Position numbers and translations under genes: made by a program. A stretch of DNA of 64,000 nucleotides. Source: Kineococcus endophyticus (lineage in GTDB: Bacteria > Actinomycetota > Actinomycetes > Actinomycetales > Kineococcaceae). The DNA is taken from positions 186,001-250,000 of the forward strand of contig NZ_JBFNQN010000006.1 of NCBI RefSeq assembly GCF_040796495.1, written 5' to 3'. Shown piece by piece: positions 50,250-59,814 of this stretch (the first letter of the stretch is position 1; each line of letters begins with the position of its first letter). Under the pieces are notes generated by a model. The model saw nothing but the letters and a program-made list of their open reading frames with translations, was not told the DNA's origin and made no database searches.

Positions 50250-51647
50250 ATGGCCGAGCCCACCGACCGTCCCACGAGCCGTGAGCCCATCGACTTCACG
50301 GTCGAGACGCTCGGTCCGTGCACCGTCGACTCGCCGCTGGCGCCCCGGCTGCAGGCCCGCCGCACGACGCACCACTACATCGACGAGAACGACCGCGTGC
50401 TCTTCGACGACACGCTCTCGAAGGTGTCGCGGCGCGACGGCGACCTCACCGACCTGCCCAGCCTGGAGCCGACCGGGCCGCGCAAGAAGATCTTCTTCGA
50501 CCCGTCCAAGACGCGCGTCGGCATCGTGACGTGCGGTGGCCTCTGCCCGGGCATCAACAACGTCATCCGCGGCCTCGTCTCGGAGTTGACGACCCACTAC
50601 GGCGTCCGCCGCATCCACGGCTTCAAGAACGGCTACCAGGGTTTCATCCCGCGCTACGGCCACGACGTCATCGACCTGACGCCGCAGGTCGTGGAGAACA
50701 TCGACGGTGAGGGTGGCACGATCCTGGGGACCTCCCGGGGCCAGCAGGACTTCGTCGAGGTCGTGGACTGCCTCGAGCGCATGGGCATCTCGATCCTCTT
50801 CGTCATCGGCGGCGACGGCACGATGCGCGGCGCGCAGAAGATCTCGGCGGAGATCAAGGCGCGGGACCTCAAGATCGCCGTCGTCGGCATCCCGAAGACG
50901 ATCGACAACGACATCCCCTTCATCGACCAGAGCTTCGGGTTCCAGTCGGCCTTCAGCGAGGCCTCGCGCTCGATCCGCTCGGCCAAGGTCGAGGCGCGCA
51001 CCGCGCCGAACGGCGTCAGCGTCGTCAAGCTCATGGGCCGGCACTCGGGGTTCATCGCCTGCTACGCGGCCCTGGCGCAGAACGACGCGGACTTCGTCCT
51101 CATCCCCGAGGTGCCGTTCACGCTCGACGGGCCGGGGGGTTTCCTGGAACGGTTGCGGGAGAAGGTGGCCAGCCAGGGCCACGCGCTCGTCGTGGCCGCC
51201 GAGGGCGCCGGGCAGGAGTTGTTCGACCCGGCCGCGGCCGCGGCCTCGCTCAAGGACGCGTCGGGCAACAAGCGCCTGCAGGACGTCGGGAGCCTGCTGC
51301 GGCAGGCGATCACCGACGACTTCGCCCAGCACGACCTCGAACTCAACATGCGGTACATCGACCCCAGCTACGTCATCCGCAGCGTGCCGGCGAACCCCTA
51401 CGACGCCGTGTACTGCATCCGGCTGGCGCACGCCGCCGTCCACGCCGCGATGGCCGGGCGCACGAACATGGTCGTGGGCCGCTGGCGCCGCCGGTTCGTC
51501 CACATCCCCATCGCGCTCGCCGTCTCGGCGCGCAACCAGGTCGACCCGCACGGGGACCTGTGGTGGTCGGTGCTGGAGGCGACGGGGCAGCCGTGGTCGT
51601 TCGGGGAGTTCTCCGCGGAGCAGGTCACGGCCTTCGGCGGCCAGTGA
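50250..51647 (+). CDS. ATP-dependent 6-phosphofructokinase (plant/trypanosome-like clade)
   Basis: A 465-residue phosphofructokinase making fructose 1,6-bisphosphate. GGDGT (about residue 188) marks ATP rather than PPi use, while PKTIDND (about 214) is shared with the PPi-dependent and clade-X enzymes. MGRHSGF near 261 binds fructose 6-phosphate. The extended N-terminus (about 80 residues before RVGIVTCGGLCPGIN) matches the clade-X enzymes of plants, trypanosomes and some actinobacteria. Cofactor choice is inference from these positions. ATG with aggaaagga upstream. Confidence 0.88.
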   Translation: MAEPTDRPTSREPIDFTVETLGPCTVDSPLAPRLQARRTTHHYIDENDRVLFDDTLSKVSRRDGDLTDLPSLEPTGPRKKIFFDPSKTRVGIVTCGGLCPGINNVIRGLVSELTTHYGVRRIHGFKNGYQGFIPRYGHDVIDLTPQVVENIDGEGGTILGTSRGQQDFVEVVDCLERMGISILFVIGGDGTMRGAQKISAEIKARDLKIAVVGIPKTIDNDIPFIDQSFGFQSAFSEASRSIRSAKVEARTAPNGVSVVKLMGRHSGFIACYAALAQNDADFVLIPEVPFTLDGPGGFLERLREKVASQGHALVVAAEGAGQELFDPAAAAASLKDASGNKRLQDVGSLLRQAITDDFAQHDLELNMRYIDPSYVIRSVPANPYDAVYCIRLAHAAVHAAMAGRTNMVVGRWRRRFVHIPIALAVSARNQVDPHGDLWWSVLEATGQPWSFGEFSAEQVTAFGGQ

Positions 51648-51749
51648 GCCCGCTCCCGGTGACGTTCCGCTGAGCTTCCGGCGGGCGACACCGGCAGTTC
51701 ACAGACTCCGCACAGGGTGGGGTGCACCCCGACCGAGAGGTGCACCCCC

Positions 51750-53792
51750 GTGCGCGAGCCCACCCGTCCTGTCCGTACGCACCGCCGCGCGCTGGCGCTC
51801 GGTGCCGGCGTCCTCCTGGGCGCCGGCACCCTGACGCAGGCCTCCAGCTCCGCGGCGCCCGAGAACCCCGCCCCGGCGGACCGTCCCGCCTACGTCGGCG
51901 CGGTCGAGGTCGTCCGCGACGTCGCCGCCGCCACCCGCGCCACCGGTGAGCAGGTGCTGCGCGGCAGGGTCTTCGAGGACGCCGACCGCAACGGCCGCAG
52001 TTCCGGCGACGCGGGCGTCGAGGGCGTCTCCGTCTCCAACGGCCGTGAGGTCGTCGTCACCGACGCCGACGGGAACTACGAACTCCCCGTCCGGGACGGC
52101 ATGACCGCCTTCGTCACCCAGCCCGCCGGCTGGCAGGTCCCCGTCGACGCCGACGGGGTCGCGCAGTTCTCCTACCACCACCTCCCCGCCGGTTCCCCCG
52201 AGCTCCGGTTCGGCGGGCTCGAACCCACCGGACCGCTGCCGTCGGCGGTGAACTTCCCGCTCGTGCGCGGCGAGGAGTCCGCGCAGGACGACGCCGCCCG
52301 CTGCGCCGTCCTCGCCGACGTCCAGACCTACAGCGGCCGCGAACTCGGGTTCGCCCGCGACGGCCTGCTCGCCGACCTGCTGCAGGAGAAGGACGTCACC
52401 GAGTGCGGTGCCCTCATGCTCGGCGACGTGGCCGGCGACGACCTCGGGCTGTACCCGCGCATCAAGGAAGTCCTCGGCGCGTCCGGGCTGCCGCTGCGGT
52501 TCGTCCCGGGCAACCACGACCTCGACCTCGACGCGACCGACGCCGCGCACTCCTTCGACACCTTCAAGCGGGAACTCGGCCCGACGACCTACAGCTACGA
52601 CGTCGCGGACGTCCACTACGTCGTCCTCAACAACGTGAAGTACCCCTGCACCCCCGAGGACGACGCGGACGGCGCGCGGCCGCACTGCGCCGACCCTGCC
52701 GGCGCACCGAGCTACTCCGGTCAGCTCGGCGACGACCAGGTGCAGTGGCTGGCCAACGACCTCGCGACCGTGCCCGACGACAAGCTCGTCGTCCTCGCCT
52801 CGCACATCCCGCTCGTCTCCTTCGCCGACCAGGACTCCACCAAGCACCAGACGAAGGAGGTCCGCGAGCTGCACGCACTCCTGGCGGGCCGTCCGGCGCT
52901 GTCGATCGCGGGCCACGTCCACGCCACCGAGCGGATGGAGACCGGGGACAGCTACGCGGGGTGGAAGGACACCGTCGGCGTCACGGAACTGCCGTTCCCG
53001 CACGTCACCGCCGGCGCCCCGAGCGGGGACTGGTACTCCGGCGACCTCGACGTCGACGGCCGCCCGATGGCGCTGCAGCGCGACGGCGCCCGCCCGGGGT
53101 ACCTGGTGCTCGACCACGACGGGGCGGAGTTCACCGACACGTTCCGCGCGATCGGGGAACCGGACGACGCGCAGATGGCGGTCTCGCTGAACTCCCCGCG
53201 CTGGCGCGACTGGTTCACCACGCTCACCGGCTGGGCCGCCACGCGTGAGGGCTGGGAGCAGGCGCCGCCGGTGAACGTCAACGACCTCGGCGACCCGGGC
53301 CTTGTCACGACGGCCGACGTCCGCGCCGACACGTTCCTCACGACGAACGTCTGGTACGGCTCGACGAGCACGCAGGTCGAGGTGGCGATCGACGGCGGGG
53401 AACCGCAGACGGCGACGCGCACGCAGCAGGCGGCAGGGGAGAGCGCGAAGGTCGGCGCGCTGTACGCCGATCCGGCCGCGGCGACCCGCCAGTTGCAGGT
53501 CGCCCGGTTCGGGTTCGAGTCCACGTCGGGCGACCCGGCGGCCCAGGGGTACGAGCTGTACGCGGGCAGCGACTTCGGGCCCGGCCCCGCCCAGCCGGGC
53601 GTGAACGTCGCCGACCGCGCGGCCCACGTGTGGCAGTACCGGCTGCCGAGCGACCTCACCGAGGGCGTGCACCGCGCCGACGTGACGGTGACCGACGAGT
53701 TCGGCCGCCAGTTCTCGAAGACGACGACCTTCGAGGTGCGGGCCGAACTGCCGCAGCAGGGGTTCCGGACGGACGCGTTCGGTCAGGACTGA
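51750..53792 (+). CDS. Secreted calcineurin-like metallophosphoesterase
   Basis: A 680-residue exported protein. The signal sequence is residues 1-36 with THRRALALGAG, a twin-arginine-like motif; Sec export is also possible. Residues 70-170 form a carboxypeptidase-regulatory/SdrB-like beta domain (RGRVFEDADRNGRSSGDAGVEGV, VTDADGNYELPV). The phosphoesterase domain (about 185-400) has VLADVQTY, MLGDVAGDD, PGNHDLD and SIAGHVHATE, supplying two-metal ligands. A C-terminal phosphoesterase-associated domain completes it. Substrate unknown; a phosphate-scavenging or cell-wall role is possible. GTG start. Confidence 0.88.
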   Translation: MREPTRPVRTHRRALALGAGVLLGAGTLTQASSSAAPENPAPADRPAYVGAVEVVRDVAAATRATGEQVLRGRVFEDADRNGRSSGDAGVEGVSVSNGREVVVTDADGNYELPVRDGMTAFVTQPAGWQVPVDADGVAQFSYHHLPAGSPELRFGGLEPTGPLPSAVNFPLVRGEESAQDDAARCAVLADVQTYSGRELGFARDGLLADLLQEKDVTECGALMLGDVAGDDLGLYPRIKEVLGASGLPLRFVPGNHDLDLDATDAAHSFDTFKRELGPTTYSYDVADVHYVVLNNVKYPCTPEDDADGARPHCADPAGAPSYSGQLGDDQVQWLANDLATVPDDKLVVLASHIPLVSFADQDSTKHQTKEVRELHALLAGRPALSIAGHVHATERMETGDSYAGWKDTVGVTELPFPHVTAGAPSGDWYSGDLDVDGRPMALQRDGARPGYLVLDHDGAEFTDTFRAIGEPDDAQMAVSLNSPRWRDWFTTLTGWAATREGWEQAPPVNVNDLGDPGLVTTADVRADTFLTTNVWYGSTSTQVEVAIDGGEPQTATRTQQAAGESAKVGALYADPAAATRQLQVARFGFESTSGDPAAQGYELYAGSDFGPGPAQPGVNVADRAAHVWQYRLPSDLTEGVHRADVTVTDEFGRQFSKTTTFEVRAELPQQGFRTDAFGQD

Positions 53793-53823
53793 CCGGCCGC
53801 CGCCCGGTCGGAGGCGGAGGACG

Positions 53824-55587
53824 TCACTTCGCCTCCGACCACCGCCGCACGACCGACACGTCGGCGACGAACCGCACCCCCGACCCCGACGCCCACCGCG
53901 ACGCCGTCTGCTGCAGCGCCGACTCCAGCAGCGCGGCGGAGCGGTCGGCGTCGGGTTCGAGAACGTGCAGCAGGAGTTCGTCGTGCAGGCACAGCACGAT
54001 CCGGCCGCCCGTCCCGGCGAGCCCGGCCCGCACCGTCGCGGCCCAGGCCTTGAACAGTTCCGCCGCGGCGCCTTGGACGACGGCGTTGCGGGCGAACCGG
54101 CCCCGGGCCGCGGTGGCGGCGCCGGGTTCGGCGGGCGCGAGGTCGGAGATCCGGACGAGCCGCCCGCCGTAGGTCCGGACGTCACGGCCTTCCCGGCCCG
54201 CGTCCTCGGCGGCCCGCAGGTACGCCAGGGCGCGTGGGTAGGCGCGTTCCATGCGCCGCAACGCCTCTCCCGCGGCGCCCGACGTCTGGCCGTACATCGC
54301 GGCGAGGACGGCGATCTTCGCGGTGGGCCGGTCCGCGCCGAGGGCCGCGGCGACGGGGGCGTAGAGGTCCGCGTCGCGGGTGGCGGCGACGAGACCGGGA
54401 TCGCCGGAGACGGCCGCCAGGACGCGCGGTTCGACCTGTCCGAGGTCCGCGCGGACGAGGACGTGCCCGGGTTCGGCGGCGACGGCCGGCCGCAGTTCCG
54501 CGGGGAGGTTGTGCAACCCCGCCTGCGCCGTCATGCGCCCCGCGGCGGCGTCGGCCGACGACCAGGCCCCGCGCAACCTGCCGTCGGACCCGACGTGCTC
54601 GTCGAGCCACGGGTACCCGTACGTCGTCGCGAGCCGTTCGGCCTTGCGCCACAGCAGGAGGGCGGCGACCGCCGGGTGGGCGTCGCGCAACCGTTCCAGC
54701 CGGTGCGCGCGGGTGTCGGGGACGTCGAACCCCAGCCCGCGCAGCGCCGCGAGCACCTGCGCGGGATTGCGCAGGTCGACGCCCTCCCCGCCCGGCCCGA
54801 GGTGTTCGCGCACGAGGCTGTCCCGGGCCGCGCGGGCCCGACGTTCCGCGGCCTCGTCGGCCGGACGCGGACCCACGGCGGCCCCGACGATCTCCTCGGC
54901 CGTCGTCCGGTCCAGCGGCAACCCCGTGCGGGACAGTTCGACCGCGAGCGCCGCCGCGGCGGACTCGGCGTACCCCGTCTGCACGGGCAGGGGCGGCCCG
55001 GCGGGTGCGGCACGGCGGTCCGGCAGGGCGGCGAGGCGGGCGTCCTGGGCGGCCGCGACCTCGAGGGCGAGGGCCGCCCACCGGGCGGCGCGGTCGAGGC
55101 GTTCCCCGGAGTCGGTGTCGAACGCCCGGCCGTCGGCCCAGGCGGGGGCCATCGTCCCGTCCTGCGCGACCGGGTCGCCGGCGTCCGACGCGCCGTCGAG
55201 GTCGAGCAGCCCGGTGCCGTGGGCGGCGGCGGGCCGGCGCGAGAGGGGTGGTGGGAGCGGGAGTCCCTGCGCCGCAGCCCACACGGCGCCCGGGTCCTCG
55301 CGGTGACCGCCTTCGACGACGCGGTGGACGGCGGCGAGGTCGTGGCAGCGGGCGAGGTGCACGGGCGCGGTCCTCCCGAGCGTGGACGCGGCCGACCACC
55401 ACGTCCACCGCGGCGCGAACTCGCTCTCCAGCGCCCCCAGCAGTCCGGCCGGGTCGTCGGTGGGGACGCCCCACCGCCCCTGCGGCACGGCCAGCCCCAC
55501 GCCGCCCGGGACGACCGCCAGACCCAGCCGGGGCACCGCGGGCAGGCCGCGCAGGGCGCGCAGGACGGGGTGGTCGAGGACGGGCAC
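53824..55587 (-). CDS. DNA polymerase I-like protein (family A), bifunctional 3'-5' exonuclease/polymerase type
   Basis: A 587-residue family A polymerase. Motif A is VLVRADLGQVEPRVLA (about 380), motif B AKIAVLAAMYGQTSG (about 425) and motif C VLCLHDELLLHV (about 537), with the metal-binding Asp of motifs A and C present. The N-terminal 200 residues correspond to the exonuclease domain but show no DEDD acidic pattern, so proofreading is probably lost. There is no 5' nuclease domain. Residues of motif A differ from the usual DYSQIELR. Possibly a repair polymerase. GTG start. Confidence 0.87.
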   Translation of the reverse strand: MPVLDHPVLRALRGLPAVPRLGLAVVPGGVGLAVPQGRWGVPTDDPAGLLGALESEFAPRWTWWSAASTLGRTAPVHLARCHDLAAVHRVVEGGHREDPGAVWAAAQGLPLPPPLSRRPAAAHGTGLLDLDGASDAGDPVAQDGTMAPAWADGRAFDTDSGERLDRAARWAALALEVAAAQDARLAALPDRRAAPAGPPLPVQTGYAESAAAALAVELSRTGLPLDRTTAEEIVGAAVGPRPADEAAERRARAARDSLVREHLGPGGEGVDLRNPAQVLAALRGLGFDVPDTRAHRLERLRDAHPAVAALLLWRKAERLATTYGYPWLDEHVGSDGRLRGAWSSADAAAGRMTAQAGLHNLPAELRPAVAAEPGHVLVRADLGQVEPRVLAAVSGDPGLVAATRDADLYAPVAAALGADRPTAKIAVLAAMYGQTSGAAGEALRRMERAYPRALAYLRAAEDAGREGRDVRTYGGRLVRISDLAPAEPGAATAARGRFARNAVVQGAAAELFKAWAATVRAGLAGTGGRIVLCLHDELLLHVLEPDADRSAALLESALQQTASRWASGSGVRFVADVSVVRRWSEAK

Positions 55588-55626
55588 CGGGTCAGTCTGG
55601 CCGAACCCACCGACACGTCGGGACCG

Positions 55627-56802
55627 TCAGCGGAAGGCGGAGATCCCCGTGAGCCGCTGCCCGACGACGAGCGTGTGGACCTCGTCGGTGCCCTCGTACG
55701 TCCGCACGCTCTCGAGGTTCGAGGCGTGCCGCAGCGGCGAGTGCTCGAGCGTCACACCGTTGCCGCCGAGCACGGTCCGGGCTTCCCGGCAGACCTCGAT
55801 CGCGACCCGGGTGTTGTCGAGCTTGCCGACGGAGATCTGGTGCGGCTCGAGGGCCCCGGCGTCCTTCAACCGTCCGAGGTGCAGGGCCAGCAGCTGCCCC
55901 TTGGCGATCGCGACGGCCATGTCGGTCAGCTTGCGCTGGGTGAGCTGGAACCCCGCGAGCGGCCGGTCGAACTGCCGCCGGGTCAGCGACCAGCGCAGCG
56001 CGTCGAGGTAGCTGTCGCGGGCGGCTCCCAGGACGCCCCAGACGATCCCGTAGCGCGCCTCGTTGAGGCAGGCGAACGGTCCGCTCAGCCCCCGCGCTCC
56101 CGGCAGCTGCGCGTCCGCGGGCAGCCGGACGCCGTCGAGGTCGACGTCGCACTGGACCGACGCGCGCATCGACAGCTTCGGGACGATGGGGCGCGCCGCG
56201 AACCCGGGGGAGTCCGTCGGCACGAGGAAACCCCGGACACCCTCGTCGGTGCGCGCCCACACGACGGCCACGTCGGCGAGGCTGGCCAGCCCGATCCACC
56301 GCTTGCGGCCGTCGAGGACCCAGTCCGACCCGTCGCGTCGCGCGGTCGTCGTCATGCTGCCGGGGTCGGACCCGGCGTCGGGTTCGGTGAGCCCGAAGCA
56401 GCCGACGGCCCGGCCCGCGGCCATCTCGGGCAGCCACCGCGCCTTCTGCTCCTCCGACCCGTGCTTCGAGATCGCGCTCATGGCCAGCGACCCCTGGACG
56501 CTGACGGCGGTCCGCAGCCCGGAGTCCCCGGCCTCCAGCTCCAGCGCGGCGAGGCCGTACTCGACGGCGCTGCGCCCTGGGCAGCCCTCGTCGTGCAGGT
56601 GCATCCCGAGGACGCCGAGGCGGCCCAGCTCGGGCATGAGCTCGCGGGGGAAGTGGGCGTCCTCGTACCAGCGGGCGACGTGGGGACGGACGTGCTCGTC
56701 GACGAAGGCCCGCACCCGGTCGCGGGTGGCCCGTTCCTCGCGCGACAGCAGGCCGTCGAGGGCCAGCAGGTCCTGGTCGGGGGTGTCCGGCAGGTCGGTC
56801 AC
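55627..56802 (-). CDS. Acyl-CoA dehydrogenase, glutaryl-CoA dehydrogenase-like
   Basis: A 391-residue FAD enzyme. GLTEPDAGSDPGSM is the FAD-contact motif near 140, and YEGTDEVHTLVVGQRLTGI near 370 carries the catalytic Glu position. GVLGAARDSYLDALRWSLTRRQFDRPLAGFQLTQ and the RYGIVWG segment are typical of glutaryl-CoA dehydrogenase, which oxidatively decarboxylates glutaryl-CoA to crotonyl-CoA. The GTG has ggaggag upstream and overlaps the CoA-transferase stop by 4 bp (GTGA). The pairing with a CaiB-type CoA-transferase supports the substrate call. Confidence 0.9.
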   Translation of the reverse strand: MTDLPDTPDQDLLALDGLLSREERATRDRVRAFVDEHVRPHVARWYEDAHFPRELMPELGRLGVLGMHLHDEGCPGRSAVEYGLAALELEAGDSGLRTAVSVQGSLAMSAISKHGSEEQKARWLPEMAAGRAVGCFGLTEPDAGSDPGSMTTTARRDGSDWVLDGRKRWIGLASLADVAVVWARTDEGVRGFLVPTDSPGFAARPIVPKLSMRASVQCDVDLDGVRLPADAQLPGARGLSGPFACLNEARYGIVWGVLGAARDSYLDALRWSLTRRQFDRPLAGFQLTQRKLTDMAVAIAKGQLLALHLGRLKDAGALEPHQISVGKLDNTRVAIEVCREARTVLGGNGVTLEHSPLRHASNLESVRTYEGTDEVHTLVVGQRLTGISAFR

Positions 56803-57989
56803 GGGGTCTCCTCCATCGGGGTGCTGAGCCAGCGGCGGACGGCGTCGTCGTGCTCGCCGAGGCGGGGTGGGGCGTCGCGCCGGGGCGGCCCGGTGCGGTC
56901 CAGCCGGACCGGGCTGCGCACCTGCCGGCCGACGACGGCGCCGTCCACGTCGACGACGTCCAGGAGCGGGTCCAGCCCGAGCGACCCCGCCAGGCGCAGG
57001 CCGTCCCCGATGGTCCCCACGCGACCGGCGGGAACCCCGGCCCGGACGAGCAGGGCCTCGGCGTCGACGGTCGTCGTCGTGCGCAACAGGTCCGCCAGCT
57101 CCGCGCGGAGGGAGGGACGGTTCCGGACGCGGTCGGCGTTCGTCGCGAACCGCGCGTCCCGCGCGAGGGCGGGGGCGCCGAGGGCGTCGACGAGGCGGGC
57201 GAACATCGCGTCCGTGCCGCAAGCGACGGCCAGGGGCCCGTCGGCGCAGGTCAGCAGTTCGTACGGGGCGATCGAGGGGTGGGCGTCGTCGAGGGGCTGC
57301 GGGTCGACGCCCGTGCCGAGGTAGGCCTGGACCTGGTTGACGAGACCGGCCTGCAGGCTGGAGAGCAGGTCGACCTCGACGTGGCTGCCGCGGCCGTCGA
57401 CGGCGCGGCGGGCCAGTGCCGCGAGGACCCCGATCGTCGCGTCCTTGCCGCACAGCACGTCGACGAGCGCGACGCCCACCTTCGTCGGGTGCCCGGGCGG
57501 TCCGGTGATGCTCATGAGCCCGCCGAGGGCCTGCACCACGAAGTCGTACCCCGGCCGGTCCGCCCCGCCGGCGCTGCCGAACCCGGTGATGGACACGGTG
57601 ACGAGCCGGGGGTTCAGGGTCGCGAGCTCGTCCGGGGCGAACCCCGCGGCCGAGCCGGGCCGGAAGTTCCCCACGAGGACGTCGGCGCGCCGCACGAGTT
57701 CGCGGGCGAGTTCCCGGTCGCCGGCGTCGGAGAGGTCGAGGCAGACCGACTCCTTGTTCCGGTTCACGCTGTCGAAGTACGTCGTCCCCGTGGCGCTGAA
57801 GGGTGGGCCCCACCGCCGCGTCTCGTCCCCGGACCCCGGGCGCTCGACCTTGACGACGCGGGCGCCGAGGTCGGCGAGGTGGAGGGTGGCCAGCGGTCCG
57901 GCGAGCACCCGGGAGAAGTCCGCGACGAGGACCCCCTCGAGCGGCCGGCGGGCAGCGTCCGAGGAGGGCGCGTCGGTGCGGGACCCCAC
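56799..57989 (-). CDS. CaiB/BaiF-type CoA-transferase (probable glutarate CoA-transferase)
   Basis: A 396-residue class III CoA-transferase. ADFSRVLAGPLATLHLADLGARVVKVERPG near residue 24, YDFVVQALGGLMSITG near 165 and GVALVDVLCGKDATIG near 190 are family motifs; the Asp of VALVDV is the likely catalytic residue. It moves CoA from a donor such as succinyl-CoA to a free acid. Coupling by a 4-bp overlap to the glutaryl-CoA dehydrogenase gene suggests glutarate, giving a lysine or tryptophan degradation step. GTG start, with no strong ribosome-binding site. Confidence 0.88.
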   Translation of the reverse strand: MGSRTDAPSSDAARRPLEGVLVADFSRVLAGPLATLHLADLGARVVKVERPGSGDETRRWGPPFSATGTTYFDSVNRNKESVCLDLSDAGDRELARELVRRADVLVGNFRPGSAAGFAPDELATLNPRLVTVSITGFGSAGGADRPGYDFVVQALGGLMSITGPPGHPTKVGVALVDVLCGKDATIGVLAALARRAVDGRGSHVEVDLLSSLQAGLVNQVQAYLGTGVDPQPLDDAHPSIAPYELLTCADGPLAVACGTDAMFARLVDALGAPALARDARFATNADRVRNRPSLRAELADLLRTTTTVDAEALLVRAGVPAGRVGTIGDGLRLAGSLGLDPLLDVVDVDGAVVGRQVRSPVRLDRTGPPRRDAPPRLGEHDDAVRRWLSTPMEETP

Positions 57990-58161
57990 GGGCGCATCGT
58001 GCCCCCTCCTGTGCTGCCGCGCAACGGTCCGCCGTCACGCGCGCGCTGCTCCGAACGGGCGATGTCGCGCGCTGTCCGTCCACACCGGTGCCGCGCCCGC
58101 CGACACCTGTGGTGGCAGACCGGTGCACCAGGCCGACCGATCGCAACAGGGAGAGACGGAC

Positions 58162-59769
58162 ATGACCGCGGTGCTCCGACGCATGGGAGTGGGGGCACGC
58201 CTCGGGGCGGCCTTCGGGGTCGTGCTGGTCCTGCTCGGGCTGACCGGCACGGCGGCCCTGCTCGGCGGCCGGGCGCAGAGCCGCGCGGCGGACCGCACGG
58301 CCGATCTCGCGGTCCTGACCGCCTACGTCGCCGACCAGAAGTACTACGACGCCGACGTCTCCGGCTGGCAGGCCGCCTACGCGTGGGACACCTACCGGGT
58401 GGGACCCGCCGCCGCCGTGGAGGACGACTCGGCCAACCGCGCCGGGTTCCTCGCCGACAAGGCCAAGCTCCTGGCCGCGCTCCAGGCCGCCCCGGTGCAG
58501 TTCATGACGGCGCAGGAGAAGGCCGTCAACGCGCAGATCACGCAGAAGTGGACGGACTACTTCGCCTCCGACGACCGCGCCGTCGCCCAGTACGGGGCGG
58601 GCGACCTGGCCGGGGCCGAGAACACCATCCAGAACGAGAGCTGGGTCGTCTACGCGGACATCCTCACGCAGACGCAGGAGCTCACCGACTCCGTCGCGAA
58701 GCGGTCCGCCGCCGTGCGCGCCGAGGGCCGTGCCGCGGCCGAGCGCAGCCGGACGCTGGTCCTGGCGGCCGTCGCGGCGGCCGTCGCGCTGGTCGTCCTG
58801 CTGCTGGTGGCGCTGACCCGCAGCATCGTCGTCCCCCTGCGCCGCAACGTCTCCGACCTCGGTCGCATCGCCGACGGCGACCTGACCGTGGAGCCCGTCG
58901 TGGACGGCCGCGACGAGTTCCGGAGCATGGCCGAGGCGCTCGCGGCCGCCGTGGTCTCGACCCGCCGCACGGTGTCCGGGGTCGTCGAGCACGCCCAGGC
59001 CGTCGCCGGGCAGGCCGACGACCTCTCCTCGCGCGCTGCGTCCCTGTCCGCGGCGAACGCCCGCACGGGGGCCGAGACCGACCGTGCCGCGGCCTCGGCC
59101 GGCGCGGTTTCCGGCGAGGTCGCCACCCTGGCCGCGGGCGCGGAGGAACTGGGCGCCTCCATCGCCGAGATCTCCTCCGGCATGGCGTCCTCGTCGTCGG
59201 TGGCCCGGGAGGCCGTCGAGGTGGCCGAGGCGACCCGGACCGCCGTGGCCGGGCTCGGCGAGGCGACGCGCGACATCGCCAGCGTCGTCAAGACGATCAC
59301 GTCGATCGCCGCGCAGACCAACCTGCTGGCGCTCAACGCGACCATCGAGGCCGCCCGCGCGGGCGAGGCGGGTCGTGGCTTCGCGGTCGTCGCCGGGGAG
59401 GTCAAGGAGCTGGCCCAGGAGACCGGGTCCGCGACCGAGGACATCGCCGGAAAGGTGGCGGCGATCCAGCGCGGCAGCGAGGAGGCGGCCGCCGCGATCG
59501 CGCGCATCGCCGAGGTCATCGGACGCGTCGATGACTACCAGGCCTCCATCTCCGCGGCCGTGGAGGAGCAGAACGCCGTGACCGCGGACCTCGCCCGCAC
59601 GGTGGCCGGCGCGGCCGCCGGCGCGGACGACATCTCGACGATGCTCGCGGGCGTCACCGCCTCGGGAGCCGACGACCGGATCAGCCTCGAGCTCGTCACC
59701 GGGTCGGTGGAGTCGTTGCGCGACAGCGCTACCCGGCTGCGGGAGACGGTCGGCGCCTTCCGCCTGTGA
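58162..59769 (+). CDS. Methyl-accepting chemotaxis protein
   Basis: A 535-residue chemoreceptor. A membrane helix at 13-34 and another at about 196-217 (LVLAAVAAAVALVVLLLVALTRSI) enclose a 160-residue periplasmic four-helix sensor domain. A HAMP domain follows (about 218-270). The signalling tip is VKTITSIAAQTNLLALNATIEAARAGEAGRGFAVVAGEVKELA (about 376-418). It transmits ligand signals to CheA, so the organism is motile. ATG follows gggagagacgg. The ligand is unknown. No che genes are adjacent. Confidence 0.93.
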   Translation: MTAVLRRMGVGARLGAAFGVVLVLLGLTGTAALLGGRAQSRAADRTADLAVLTAYVADQKYYDADVSGWQAAYAWDTYRVGPAAAVEDDSANRAGFLADKAKLLAALQAAPVQFMTAQEKAVNAQITQKWTDYFASDDRAVAQYGAGDLAGAENTIQNESWVVYADILTQTQELTDSVAKRSAAVRAEGRAAAERSRTLVLAAVAAAVALVVLLLVALTRSIVVPLRRNVSDLGRIADGDLTVEPVVDGRDEFRSMAEALAAAVVSTRRTVSGVVEHAQAVAGQADDLSSRAASLSAANARTGAETDRAAASAGAVSGEVATLAAGAEELGASIAEISSGMASSSSVAREAVEVAEATRTAVAGLGEATRDIASVVKTITSIAAQTNLLALNATIEAARAGEAGRGFAVVAGEVKELAQETGSATEDIAGKVAAIQRGSEEAAAAIARIAEVIGRVDDYQASISAAVEEQNAVTADLARTVAGAAAGADDISTMLAGVTASGADDRISLELVTGSVESLRDSATRLRETVGAFRL

Positions 59770-59814
59770 ACGACGCCCTGGTCCGTGTCGGAGGACGGGG
59801 GTAGGACTGGTCGC

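Noticed and set aside
51719-51730. Palindrome ggggtgcacccc and its partial repeat before the phosphoesterase gene
   Set aside because: It is short and made of GC-rich sequence common in this genome; not enough to call an operator.
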